Shown in pieces: positions 16,525 to 24,020 of a DNA stretch of 38,462 bases. The stretch is from Candidatus Rifleibacteriota bacterium (lineage in GTDB: Bacteria > Riflebacteria > Ozemobacteria > Ozemobacterales > Ozemobacteraceae): contig JAKQQP010000324.1 in NCBI GenBank assembly GCA_029564115.1, positions 1 to 38,462 on the forward strand, written 5' to 3'. Position 1 is the stretch's first letter. Each line of letters starts with the position of its first letter. Made by a program: the position numbers and the translations under genes. The notes beneath the pieces were generated by a model that ran no database searches, was not told the origin of the DNA, and worked only from the letters and a program-made list of their open reading frames with translations.

Positions 16525-16723
16525 TACGCCCTGAAATTGACAACAATTCGCGTTTGCCGGGGATTTTAACGCCGGTGACTTGACATGTTTTGAACTGGGG
16601 GTTAAGAGTAGAGAGAAAAAACTCCATACACTGAAAAGACAGAGAAAAAATACCCGCTAAACTTTATCGGCAATTGTGCCGATAATAAGTACAGGGCCAA
16701 ATAGGGATGTTGGGAGCAATCGT

Positions 16724-17209
16724 ATGAAGCGGATAGCGTGTGCTGTCGTGCTGATAATAGTTCTGATTGCTGTCTGCAGTGGTTTCAGTAACCTGCAGGC
16801 AAGATCGGTTTCTATTGTTGATTGCGATCTGGCTTCATCAGAGGTTTATTTTAAACTGCTCCCCGGCCACGAATACATGCCTGGCGGCGTGAACCTGAAG
16901 GTGAACGTTGTCTGCCCGGCTAACAGCCTTGTCGAAGGCTTCAAACGCATCGAGTTGTTGCGAATCCCTGAAACCGGGGTCACCTTTCGGGTGCCACTCA
17001 CGAAAACGCTTCTGGCCAACCAGCAATATGATCTTCAGGTGGTGGTCGAGCAGATTAACACCAAGCCCCTGCTGCTCGAATGGCAGAACCTTAAAGTGCG
17101 AGATACCAGCTCTGATGCAATTTTTACCCGCAATTTTTCGCCGATAACCGAACCCGCAAGTTTGCGCAATCAGATCAGCCCCGAAGCTATCCGCAATCGG
17201 CTGCAGTGA
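16724..17209 (+). CDS. Secreted protein of unknown function
   Basis: I do not recognise a family. The 161-residue protein has a signal peptide or N-terminal anchor (residues about 4-27), then a mostly beta-rich region (SVSIVDCDLASSEVYFKLLP ... LKVNVVCPANS ... YDLQVVVEQINTKPLLLEWQNLKV), which could be a single beta-sandwich domain, then a polar tail. There are two cysteines in the mature part. The ATG at 16724 follows GGGAG; a longer frame from 16676 is less likely. A perfect 7-bp hairpin (16665-16684) lies upstream. The gene converges on the UbiA gene with a gap of only 2 bp. Confidence 0.7.
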   Translation: MKRIACAVVLIIVLIAVCSGFSNLQARSVSIVDCDLASSEVYFKLLPGHEYMPGGVNLKVNVVCPANSLVEGFKRIELLRIPETGVTFRVPLTKTLLANQQYDLQVVVEQINTKPLLLEWQNLKVRDTSSDAIFTRNFSPITEPASLRNQISPEAIRNRLQ

Positions 17210-17211
17210 TT

Positions 17212-18120
17212 TTACAGCAGCCCCAGACGGGCGAAGTGAATGACAAAAACGACCGTTATTGCCCACAAAACCACGCAGATCTGCAGAGGTCGATCGCTTA
17301 AAACGACTTCGGACGGGTTTTCCCCAAGTTCTTCGATGTGAATCAGATACAAGTAGCGCAATATACCATAAATAACCATCGGCACTGTATAAATGAGCTT
17401 GTCACTGTTGAATTTGCTGATCGTTTCGGCACTCACCGTATAGAACGTGTAGGTAACAATAGCTGTGGCGGCCAGAATAGAAGTCATCTGGTCAATAAAA
17501 TTCAACGAATACTGGGAAAGAATCTTGCGATGCCTGATTGCCTCTTCACTGTAGGTTGCCAGCTCCTGGCGGCGCTTGGCCAGCCCGAGAAACATTGCAA
17601 GCATCAGCGTCGACAGCAGCAACCAGTGCGAGATGTAAATGCCTGGTTCGAGGCTTTTGAGAGAGCCTACTCCGGCAGTGGCACGCAGCACAAAACCAAT
17701 GGCGATGCACATTACGTCTACTATGACGATATTTTTTAATTTGAAGCTGTAGGCCAGATTGATCATGAAGTAGGTCAGAGCAAGCGAAAAGAACAGCGGC
17801 GACAGTTTCCAGGCTGCAAACAGACTGGTGATAAGTATGATCAGCAACGCCCCTTTGGCTTCAGTAACCGAAAGTTCGCCCGAAGCGATCGGGCGGTTGC
17901 ATTTTTGCGGGTGCAGGCGGTCTTTTTCGAGGTCAGCCAGGTCATTGAGCAGATAAACACTGCCCGACAGCCCACAGAAAGTAAAAAAACCGGCAATGGC
18001 ACAGAGCCAGGCTTCGGTCGAGAACAGCAGCCCCTTCTCCGAGAAAAGCAGAGCTGCGAACAGTATCAGATTTTTTGTCCATTGCTTCGGGCGCAGGCTG
18101 TTGAATACCGGTGCAATCAT
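17212..18120 (-). CDS. UbiA-family prenyltransferase, decaprenyl-phosphate phosphoribosyltransferase-like
   Basis: The 302-residue polytopic protein has about eight helices. The N-terminus LRPKQWTKNLILFAALLFS is characteristic of the Rv3806c-type DPPR synthase branch. The first Asp-rich motif is NDLADLEKDRLHP (Asn59, Asp60, Asp63, Asp67), followed by NRPIASG. In mycobacteria the enzyme moves phosphoribose from PRPP to decaprenyl phosphate to make the arabinose donor. Homologues occur in many bacteria without arabinan, where the product is less clear. No epimerase partner (DprE1/DprE2-like) is seen nearby, so this is an orphan. It has its own promoter. The stop lies 2 bp from the convergent gene. 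Confidence 0.88.
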   Translation of the reverse strand: MIAPVFNSLRPKQWTKNLILFAALLFSEKGLLFSTEAWLCAIAGFFTFCGLSGSVYLLNDLADLEKDRLHPQKCNRPIASGELSVTEAKGALLIILITSLFAAWKLSPLFFSLALTYFMINLAYSFKLKNIVIVDVMCIAIGFVLRATAGVGSLKSLEPGIYISHWLLLSTLMLAMFLGLAKRRQELATYSEEAIRHRKILSQYSLNFIDQMTSILAATAIVTYTFYTVSAETISKFNSDKLIYTVPMVIYGILRYLYLIHIEELGENPSEVVLSDRPLQICVVLWAITVVFVIHFARLGLL

Positions 18121-18150
18121 TTCTTGATCCTGAATTATCGGGTTTTGCTG

Positions 18151-18179
18151 ATTCTAACAGCTCTTCGCCAGTCTGTAAA
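18151..18179 (-). promoter_or_regulatory. Sigma-70-type promoter for the UbiA-family gene
   Basis: On the minus strand TTTACA, a 17-bp spacer, then TAGAAT, about 30 bp upstream of the ATG at 18120. Both boxes are one mismatch from consensus. Confidence 0.65.
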
Positions 18180-18191
18180 GAATCGCCGATA

Positions 18192-18420
18192 ACTAGTCCT
18201 TTGTCACATTTGAATTGTGGTTTGCTGTCATTATATGTTCACCTTGTGGTGAATAAAGTGCTGAATGTCTATGAACAGTGATTTGTAAGGAAGGTGAATA
18301 AGCTGATAACTGTCATTGCGAGGAGGGCGTCAGCCCGACGCGGCAATCCCATTGGCAGACAGAATGCTTTGTCGCTAAACTCCTCGTAATAACAATTTTT
18401 AAACATGTATTCAATTTTGC
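18192..18420. repeat. Palindromic REP/MITE-like repeat, copy 2 (with extra inner sequence)
   Basis: The left module at 18192-18215 (ACTAGTCCTTTGTCACATTT then GAAT) matches in reverse complement 22473-22496 with one mismatch. The core from 18306 reads ACTGTCATTGCGAGG and the right arm (to about 18415) is TTTGTCGCTAAACTCCTCGT followed by AATAACAATTTTTAAACATG. The rest of the 393-bp gap between the UbiA gene and the 18514 gene holds nothing else I can name, apart from promoters at each end. Confidence 0.75.
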
Positions 18421-18480
18421 CAAACCACGAGCCTGTTTATTTGTTGCTGCCAGATTATTCTGTGACGGTTGGCTGGTTTG

Positions 18481-18489
18481 TGGTAGAAT
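18481..18489 (+). promoter_or_regulatory. Possible extended -10 promoter for the pseudo-radical-SAM/aroQ/U32 operon
   Basis: TGG followed by TAGAAT, 24 bp upstream of the ATG at 18514. The TGN extension could make up for a poor -35 (TGTGAC at 17 bp). Confidence 0.35.
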
Positions 18490-18513
18490 TCCGGTAATTT
18501 CAACAGGTTTAAA

Positions 18514-19656
18514 ATGGCAATGGAAACAACAGCGACCGAAATAATTTTGATAAAAACGCCGGCAGAATGCGAAAAAAACTATCTGCGCCCCAGCCGGCTT
18601 CTGGGGCGAATGGCTCCTTTTGGTTTGCTGTGCCTGGCTGCCGTGGCTCCGGGTCGTATTGCCGTAGCGGATTCAGGCACCATTGCCGGGATAATTGACC
18701 ATCTGCAGACTTTTGTTGCTTCTGACGTCAAAGCGATTATTTTGAGCGCTTCACCTGAACTCGATCTCGCGAAAGTTTCGCTTTTTGCCGGGCAATTGCG
18801 TGCCCTTTTCCCTGGTGTCTGCCTGGGTATCGGAGTTGATGAAGCAATGACTCCGGCGGCTTTTGATTTTTCGCTCACCGGAACCGGAAAAACGGCAGTA
18901 TTGAAGATTTTGCAGGGCGAAAAGCTGGCGGGCCACGCAGACTGTCGAGCCGATGATGCCGATTCGCCCCTGCCGGCGCCCGGCGAAACTTTTATTGACT
19001 GCGGTTACGACATTGCCCCCGAAAAGTGGCTGAATGCATGCACTCTCGAAATTTTGCAGCCGTGGCAGGGCCTTCTCGATACCAGCATTGCTGTTAAAAC
19101 CTGGCCCGGGCTCGACTGGGTCGCGGGTTTTATCGGCTGGTTAAAAAGCGCCGGCGTTTCCTCGTTTCATTTTGGCCCGTCTGGTCTGGCTTGCAAAGAT
19201 CTGCAGGAACTTCGTTCGCTGATGTTGAAGTTCAAGAGCCGGTTCTCGGTCTCGTTTTGCGCCGATGATCCGCTTGATATCGGTCAGATCGGCTGGCCGT
19301 TACAGCAGGTCTGGGTTTATAACCCGTCCGGGAGCAGCGCCGATGGTCTGACGGCAAAAATTCGTCATATCCATGAGGCGGGTTTTGAGGCCTGCTTGCA
19401 GCTTGACCGGCGCTGGTTGTCAGTTGCCGGCCAGGACGGTTTGTTGGGGCAGATAGACCGGCTGGTCGTTGGCGATGCTGATTTGTGGCCTTTTGGAGAG
19501 CTTAAGAAGCTCATGTTACGTTACTGGAGCGCAAAAAATCGGTTTTTTCGCCGACTTTTTTCGGTAAGAAGTGCTTCAGAGTTGGTGATGTTTATGAAAA
19601 CATCATATATGGTGCTTGAAACGATATTTTCATCAGACAGGCAGGTAGATAAATGA
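18514..19656 (+). CDS. B12-binding/radical-SAM-like protein lacking the CxxxCxxC cluster motif
   Basis: The 380-residue protein does not match a named family with certainty. The first 130 residues look like the cobalamin-binding Rossmann domain of BchE-type radical SAM enzymes: RMAPFGLLCLAAVAPGRIAV, DVKAIILSASPELDLAK, LRALFPGVCLGIG. The rest resembles the radical SAM barrel and tail (FHFGPSGLACKDLQELRSLM, GLTAKIRHIHEAGFEA, LKKLMLRYWSAKNRFFRRLFSVRSASELVMFM). None of its cysteines are spaced CxxxCxxC, so a SAM-cleaving cluster is not expected. It may be a pseudoenzyme. The stop overlaps the aroQ start (ATGA), so they are made together. Confidence is high that it is a gene and moderate for the fold. 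Confidence 0.6.
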   Translation: MAMETTATEIILIKTPAECEKNYLRPSRLLGRMAPFGLLCLAAVAPGRIAVADSGTIAGIIDHLQTFVASDVKAIILSASPELDLAKVSLFAGQLRALFPGVCLGIGVDEAMTPAAFDFSLTGTGKTAVLKILQGEKLAGHADCRADDADSPLPAPGETFIDCGYDIAPEKWLNACTLEILQPWQGLLDTSIAVKTWPGLDWVAGFIGWLKSAGVSSFHFGPSGLACKDLQELRSLMLKFKSRFSVSFCADDPLDIGQIGWPLQQVWVYNPSGSSADGLTAKIRHIHEAGFEACLQLDRRWLSVAGQDGLLGQIDRLVVGDADLWPFGELKKLMLRYWSAKNRFFRRLFSVRSASELVMFMKTSYMVLETIFSSDRQVDK

Positions 19657-20075
19657 TACATGTTGTTAACGGGCCGAACCTGAATCTGCTCGGCCGTCGT
19701 GAGCCGGCAATATACGGCACAAAAACACTCAAATATATTCAGGATGAGCTTGAAGAGCTTGCTTTTTGCAACAATGAGCAACTGACCTTCTTTCAAAGTA
19801 ATCACGAAGGTGAATTGCTCGACTATCTGCAGAAGCTGAATGAGGGCGATCGTGTCATTCTCAACCCTGGCGCTCTGGCTCACAGTAGCATCTGTCTGCG
19901 TGACTGTATTGCCGGCACTAAAATCGACGTGGTCGAAGTGCATATTTCCAATATTTTTGCCCGGGAAGCCTTTCGTCAGACTTCGGTCATCAGCCCGGTA
20001 TGCCGTGGCGCAATCACCGGCCTGGGCACCGACGTCTATCGTCTGGCTTTAACCTGGTTTATCGAAAGAGAGTGA
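19653..20075 (+). CDS. aroQ: 3-dehydroquinate dehydratase, type II
   Basis: Third step of the shikimate pathway: 3-dehydroquinate to 3-dehydroshikimate, by the dodecameric type II enzyme. The 140-residue length is normal. Motifs in order: VNGPNLNLLGRREPAIYG (active-site Arg and Tyr), FFQSNHEGELLDYL, LNPGALAHSSICLRD (catalytic His kept although the usual Thr-His-Thr is Ala-His-Ser), VEVHISNIFAREAFRQ, and CRGAITGLG. It is coupled to the gene upstream by a 4-bp overlap and is 3 bp from the U32 gene. Prephenate, a downstream shikimate product, is needed by U32 RNA hydroxylases, which may explain the pairing. Confidence 0.96.
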   Translation: MIHVVNGPNLNLLGRREPAIYGTKTLKYIQDELEELAFCNNEQLTFFQSNHEGELLDYLQKLNEGDRVILNPGALAHSSICLRDCIAGTKIDVVEVHISNIFAREAFRQTSVISPVCRGAITGLGTDVYRLALTWFIERE

Positions 20076-20078
20076 ATT

Positions 20079-22322
20079 TTGCCCGTTAACCATTCCAAGC
20101 TTGAATTGCTCGCTCCCGCCGGCAGCCCGGCCTGCCTCAAAGCTGCCTGTCTTGCCGGTGCCGATGCTGTTTATCTTGCCGGTAAACGTTTTGGTGCCCG
20201 GGCCTTTGCCGCTAATTTCGACGAAAAGTCGCTGCGCTGGGCCAGACGGGTGACCCGCGCCCTGGGGCGAAAAATGTATGTGACCCTCAATACCATTGTT
20301 TTTGAGCATGAGTGGAAACTGCTGGACGAAGCTCTGAGCTTTTATGAAGCTTTGCAGCCTGACGCGCTGATCATACAGGATATCGGTGTCGCTGTTGAAT
20401 TAAAGCGGCGTGGCAGCCGTATTCCTTTGCATTTGAGCACTCAGGGAGCATGGTTTGGCCAGGGCGGGCACGAAATTTTGACGGAGCTGGGCATCAGCAG
20501 AGTGATACTGCCCCGCGAGGTCAGTCGCGATGAACTGGCAAAAATGCTGGCAACAGTTCCGCTTGAACTCGAGATTTTTGTGCATGGGGCAATGTGCTAC
20601 AGTATTTCCGGGCGCTGCTTCTGGAGCATTGCCCTGGGCACCCGCTCTGGAAATCGTGGCACCTGTGCCCAGCCCTGTCGCCGTGAATATTCTTCTGTCG
20701 GCGGTGGTCGTGGCTTTTGTCGCTTCAGCCCCCGTGATTTGCGCTTGATAAGCGAAATCGACTGGATTAAAACTTCTGGGGTTGCGTCGATAAAGATTGA
20801 AGGGCGCATGAAAAGCCCTGAATACGTTTTTCAGGTGGTTAAAGCTTATCGCGAGGCTATCGATGCAGGCAGCAACGCCAAAGTCGGCCGATTGAACGAG
20901 GTGTTTTCGCGGGCCGCGTCAAAAGGTTTTTTTGCCGGGCCTTCTGAGGCATCTGAATGGCAGACGGGCGAAAATCCCGGCAGAGAAGGGGTTGTTGCCG
21001 GCACAACAACCGGCCGCATCAGTGATGGCCTGGTTGAATTAAAAATTAAAGAGTCTTTAAAACCGGGCGATGGCCTTTTCTGGTATCGAAATGGTGAGCA
21101 GGCCGGCAGCAGGATTACCTGGGTCAAGGCAGACCGCAAAAATTCGCAGCTCCTCTGGGTCAGAGGTTTGCCAACCAGTCTGGGCGCCGGGGTTGAGTTG
21201 CGAAGAACTTCCAATGCCGACGAAAACGACTGGGAAAAACAATGGAACCGCGACTGGGAGCGCCGCCCGGTGGACCTTTACTGGTCCGGTCGTGAAGGAA
21301 CCAACCTTGCCGTCGAAACCATAATTAACGAGCACCCGTTGCATATCGAAACGGACGAAAAGTTGCAGCTGGCCTTGCATAAGGGCCTGGAAGACGGCCC
21401 GCTCCAGGAAAAATTTGCAGTGCTGGGTGATCTTTTTAAATCAGACCGGCACATAACGACTATGCTCGGCAAGGGTCTGCACATCAGCGGCAGTGCCCTT
21501 AAAAAACTCAAGCGGCTGCTGGTGGAAAATCTTTGTAAGCTCGAACAGCTGCCGCCACCAAAGGGTGAGCCTTCTCTGGCGGGATTGCTCAGACAGAAAA
21601 ACTCCAAAACTGCGCCTGATTACTCGCGGCATTTTGCGGCAGAAAACTCTCTACCACAGGTATACCTGCGGGTCTGGAACCACAGTTTTCCTTTCCTGCG
21701 CGACCTGCCGGCCGATGGCTGGATTCTGCCCTGGAACGGCGACAATGCCAGAGCTCAAAAAGTTCTGCATGCCAATGTGGCGTGGTGGTTACCGCCGATT
21801 CTTACCGAGCGGCATTTGCAGCAGTTACACTCAGAGCTGAAAAATATCGACTCAGGTCGGTTTCTGTGTTTTGGCTGGGAAGCCTTCGCTCTTGCGCAGC
21901 ATTTTCCGCATTTGCAGTTCGTTTTCGACTGGGGATTCAATGTCTGCAATTTGTCTGCACTCGATTTTGTTCGTAATAAGGGGCTAGATGCGGTTCTGGC
22001 TCGTGAGTGGCGCGAAGACCGCATTCCCGAAAATCTTTCTGCCGTCAGAAGTACTTATGCCTGGAACCCGCTGGTTTCGTTTTCGCGCTTTAAAACAGAT
22101 ATAAAATCTAACGAGGTTGTGCAGAATTCTCATAACGACCGTTTTTTTGTTCTGCCGGTCGGCAATGGCGTCAACGCCATGTTTCTCGAAGACAAGCCCG
22201 CCTCGATAATAAGACGAAACAATGCTTCTCTTCAGCTCGACATCGCCGTTTCACCAGAAGAAAACCCGGTGCAGGTCGCCAAAGATCTGAACCGGATGCT
22301 CGATTCTTTTAAAAACGCCTGA
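20079..22322 (+). CDS. Large U32-family protein (RlhA/TrhP-like, with C-terminal extension)
   Basis: The 747-residue protein starts with LELLAPAGSPACLKAACLAGADAVYLAG, the U32 signature. The cysteine signature HGAMCYSISGRC ... GNRGTCAQPCR places Cys173, Cys180, Cys196 and Cys200, expected to hold an Fe-S cluster. IKIEGRMKSPEYVFQVVKAYR follows. A long C-terminal part (about 300-747) resembles the extra domain of RlhA-type members. Known relatives hydroxylate 23S rRNA (RlhA, C2501) or tRNA uridine 34 (TrhP) and need Fe-S and prephenate; despite the name they are not proven peptidases. The start codon is TTG, 3 bp after the aroQ stop. Which RNA is modified here is not known. Confidence 0.9.
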   Translation: MPVNHSKLELLAPAGSPACLKAACLAGADAVYLAGKRFGARAFAANFDEKSLRWARRVTRALGRKMYVTLNTIVFEHEWKLLDEALSFYEALQPDALIIQDIGVAVELKRRGSRIPLHLSTQGAWFGQGGHEILTELGISRVILPREVSRDELAKMLATVPLELEIFVHGAMCYSISGRCFWSIALGTRSGNRGTCAQPCRREYSSVGGGRGFCRFSPRDLRLISEIDWIKTSGVASIKIEGRMKSPEYVFQVVKAYREAIDAGSNAKVGRLNEVFSRAASKGFFAGPSEASEWQTGENPGREGVVAGTTTGRISDGLVELKIKESLKPGDGLFWYRNGEQAGSRITWVKADRKNSQLLWVRGLPTSLGAGVELRRTSNADENDWEKQWNRDWERRPVDLYWSGREGTNLAVETIINEHPLHIETDEKLQLALHKGLEDGPLQEKFAVLGDLFKSDRHITTMLGKGLHISGSALKKLKRLLVENLCKLEQLPPPKGEPSLAGLLRQKNSKTAPDYSRHFAAENSLPQVYLRVWNHSFPFLRDLPADGWILPWNGDNARAQKVLHANVAWWLPPILTERHLQQLHSELKNIDSGRFLCFGWEAFALAQHFPHLQFVFDWGFNVCNLSALDFVRNKGLDAVLAREWREDRIPENLSAVRSTYAWNPLVSFSRFKTDIKSNEVVQNSHNDRFFVLPVGNGVNAMFLEDKPASIIRRNNASLQLDIAVSPEENPVQVAKDLNRMLDSFKNA

Positions 22323-22360
22323 CTCGTCAGTGCTTATTCTGACTCTGTCGATCCAGTTTT

Positions 22361-22487
22361 CTGTCACGATTGAATGGGTTGTACTTGTCATTGCGAGCGA
22401 AGCGAAGCAATCCTTTTGCCTGTGAGATTGCTTCGTCGCTACACTCCTCGCAATGACTGTTTTTAAATACACATTCAAATGTGACAG
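22361..22487. repeat. Palindromic REP/MITE-like repeat, copy 3 (most complete)
   Basis: A 127-bp imperfect palindrome. The left arm CTGTCACGATTGAATGGG ... TTGTCATTGCGAGCGAAGCG pairs with the right arm CTTCGTCGCTACACTCCTCG ... CAATGAC ... ACATTCAAATGTGACAG. Arms are about 60 bp; the right flank continues GAGGACTAGT, shared with copy 2. No coding capacity. Confidence 0.85.
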
Positions 22488-22514
22488 AGGACTAGTATCG
22501 CTGATCTTTCGGTA

Positions 22515-22546
22515 ATAAAAAAACAACCCGGCTGATAGCCGGGTTG
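22515..22546 (-). terminator. Rho-independent terminator of the UspA gene
   Basis: On the minus strand, stem CAACCCGGCT, loop ATC, stem AGCCGGGTTG, followed by a run of seven T. It lies about 28 bp past the uspA stop. Confidence 0.9.
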
Positions 22547-22573
22547 CAGGAGTAACAAAAGTTAATGCTATGG

Positions 22574-23032
22574 TCAGATTGGCTTTTCAACGAAGCCGCG
22601 ACCCTGGGGTTTAACGGTGAGAACGGCGCATGGAGCTTTGCGGGCGATTTCGTAGCTGTTGCCGCCGAGCCATGAGTCGATGAAGCCGGTTTTCCCATGG
22701 GCGCCGATGATAATCAGACTGATTTCGTTCTCTTTGGCATAGTTTATGATGCTTTCATAAACCAGGCCGCCCTGAACTCTTTTGACTATGTCGAGTTCGC
22801 TGAACTTAGCCGGAACAAAGCTGTCGAGCTGCTTTTTGTTCTGTTCATGCCATTTGCCTGAAGTGTCGAGAGGGTCATTCAGGTTGCCGGCATGAAGAAC
22901 TTCTTCTTCGATGACGTTGAGAAGATGAATCTGCGCGCCGTATTCGCTGGCGAAAGTCGCGGCATATCTGAGAGCAAGTTCGGAACCTTCCGAAAAATCA
23001 ACAGGAACCAGTATTTTGTTAATTTTAATCAT
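22574..23032 (-). CDS. Universal stress protein, UspA family
   Basis: The 152-residue cytoplasmic protein has the alpha/beta Usp fold. KILVPVDFSEGSELALRYA opens the domain and the ATP-binding loop GAHGKTGFIDSWLGGNSYEI, then CAVLTVKP, closes it. The G-x2-G-x9-G-x-S pattern suggests an ATP-binding member. A long insertion with LDTSGKWHEQNKKQLDSFV is usual for the family. It is monocistronic: its own promoter lies just upstream and a strong terminator downstream. Confidence 0.95.
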   Translation of the reverse strand: MIKINKILVPVDFSEGSELALRYAATFASEYGAQIHLLNVIEEEVLHAGNLNDPLDTSGKWHEQNKKQLDSFVPAKFSELDIVKRVQGGLVYESIINYAKENEISLIIIGAHGKTGFIDSWLGGNSYEIARKAPCAVLTVKPQGRGFVEKPI

Positions 23033-23062
23033 CGAAGAACCTTCCCATTATTGTTTTGTTCA

Positions 23063-23091
23063 ATTCTACAATTGGTGACGAGCAAGGTCAA
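23063..23091 (-). promoter_or_regulatory. Sigma-70-type promoter for the UspA gene
   Basis: On the minus strand TTGACC, a 17-bp spacer, then TAGAAT, close to consensus. It begins 2 bp after the stop of the TolB-like gene and is about 30 bp upstream of the uspA ATG at 23032. Confidence 0.75.
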
Positions 23092-23092
23092 T

Positions 23093-23926
23093 TTATTTAA
23101 TCCAGGTTGGTGTACGGCCGGTAGTGATTGTCTTCAGATCGAGGCCTTCGATAGTGCTCATGCCAATGGTGTTGCCATCCTGGAATACCACAAAACGGTT
23201 GTCGGGCGAAAGGCTGGGGTAGATGCCTCTGACCACCGGGCGCTGCAGCTCGGTCTGATCGACGGCCAGATATTCAAGTTCGTTGCTGCCGTGACGATCG
23301 GTAAAATAAACGATGAATTTGCCGTCTTTGCTGAACACAGGGAAAGATTCGTTCACTTTTTCGGTTGCGGTCAGGCGCTTGATACCCTGAGCCAACGTCG
23401 AGATCAGGTAAAGATCAGAAGTGCCATCATCGGTCAGGGCAGAAACAGCCACCCATTCGCCATCTTTAGACCAGTTTGCCGCTGTGACTTTCAGATTCTG
23501 GGAAATTTTGGTCGCCTGTTTGCGGTCGAGGCTGTAAACAAACAGCTCTGCCTTGCCGTTGCAGGTCGTATAAAGAATGAATTTGCCGTCGGGCGAAAAG
23601 TCTTCAAATGCGGCGTCTGTGAGTATTCTTCTGATTCTGTCGCCGGTTTTGTTTAACAGATAAATTTCCGAGGTCATATCGGAAGTTTTGTTGGTAAAAC
23701 CTATCCAGCCGCTGGCTTCGTTATAACGGGGGAACATGATATTGTTGAATGCAGGCGTGAGTCTGGTTTTGCCCGAGCCGTCGGGGTTGATCGTCGCCAG
23801 GTAATTGGCATCCGTGGCCGGGGAGTCTATGTAGAGAATTTTTCCTGTCGGGATTTCACCGGCAGAAACGGCGAGACAAGACAAAATCTGAAAAACTATC
23901 AAGGCAATCAGCGAATTCCTCTTCAT
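23093..23926 (-). CDS. Exported TolB-like beta-propeller protein
   Basis: The 277-residue protein has a signal peptide (residues 1-22, ending AVSAG). The rest is repeated propeller blades with WD40/TolB-type turns: LATINPDGSGKTRLT, FEDFSPDGKFILYTT, AANWSKDGEWVAVSA, ESFPVFSKDGKFIVYFTD, PSLSPDNRFVVFQD. It is shorter than TolB and lacks the TolB N-terminal domain, so it is a stand-alone propeller. Such proteins often bind other envelope proteins; the partner is not visible. It lies 94 bp downstream of the LysM gene, with a terminator-like hairpin in between. Confidence 0.85.
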   Translation of the reverse strand: MKRNSLIALIVFQILSCLAVSAGEIPTGKILYIDSPATDANYLATINPDGSGKTRLTPAFNNIMFPRYNEASGWIGFTNKTSDMTSEIYLLNKTGDRIRRILTDAAFEDFSPDGKFILYTTCNGKAELFVYSLDRKQATKISQNLKVTAANWSKDGEWVAVSALTDDGTSDLYLISTLAQGIKRLTATEKVNESFPVFSKDGKFIVYFTDRHGSNELEYLAVDQTELQRPVVRGIYPSLSPDNRFVVFQDGNTIGMSTIEGLDLKTITTGRTPTWIK

Positions 23927-23950
23927 ATCTTTTTACCTTTCGCAGCTGAT

Positions 23951-23983
23951 AAAATCTGGCCGGGAACCTGAGGCCCCGACCAG
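23951..23983 (-). terminator. Terminator-like hairpin after the LysM/coiled-coil gene
   Basis: On the minus strand stem CTGGTCGGG, loop of ten bases, stem CCCGGCCAG, then ATTTTAT. The T-run is short, so termination may be partial, which would allow read-through into the TolB-like gene. Confidence 0.6.
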
Positions 23984-24020
23984 GAGTATAAACCATAATT
24001 GAACGCTCTGCCAGAAGTTT

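Noticed and set aside
16665..16684. Perfect 7-bp hairpin upstream of the secreted protein gene
   Set aside because: No T-run and no match to a known riboswitch that I can recognise; could be chance.
18180..18513. tRNA or other structured RNA gene
   Set aside because: No cloverleaf or known RNA motif was found; the folding potential comes from the palindromic repeat.
22323..22526. Small minus-strand frame ending inside the repeat at 22361-22487
   Set aside because: It is translated repeat sequence (ARSVATKQSH type), seen in many genomes as false genes.
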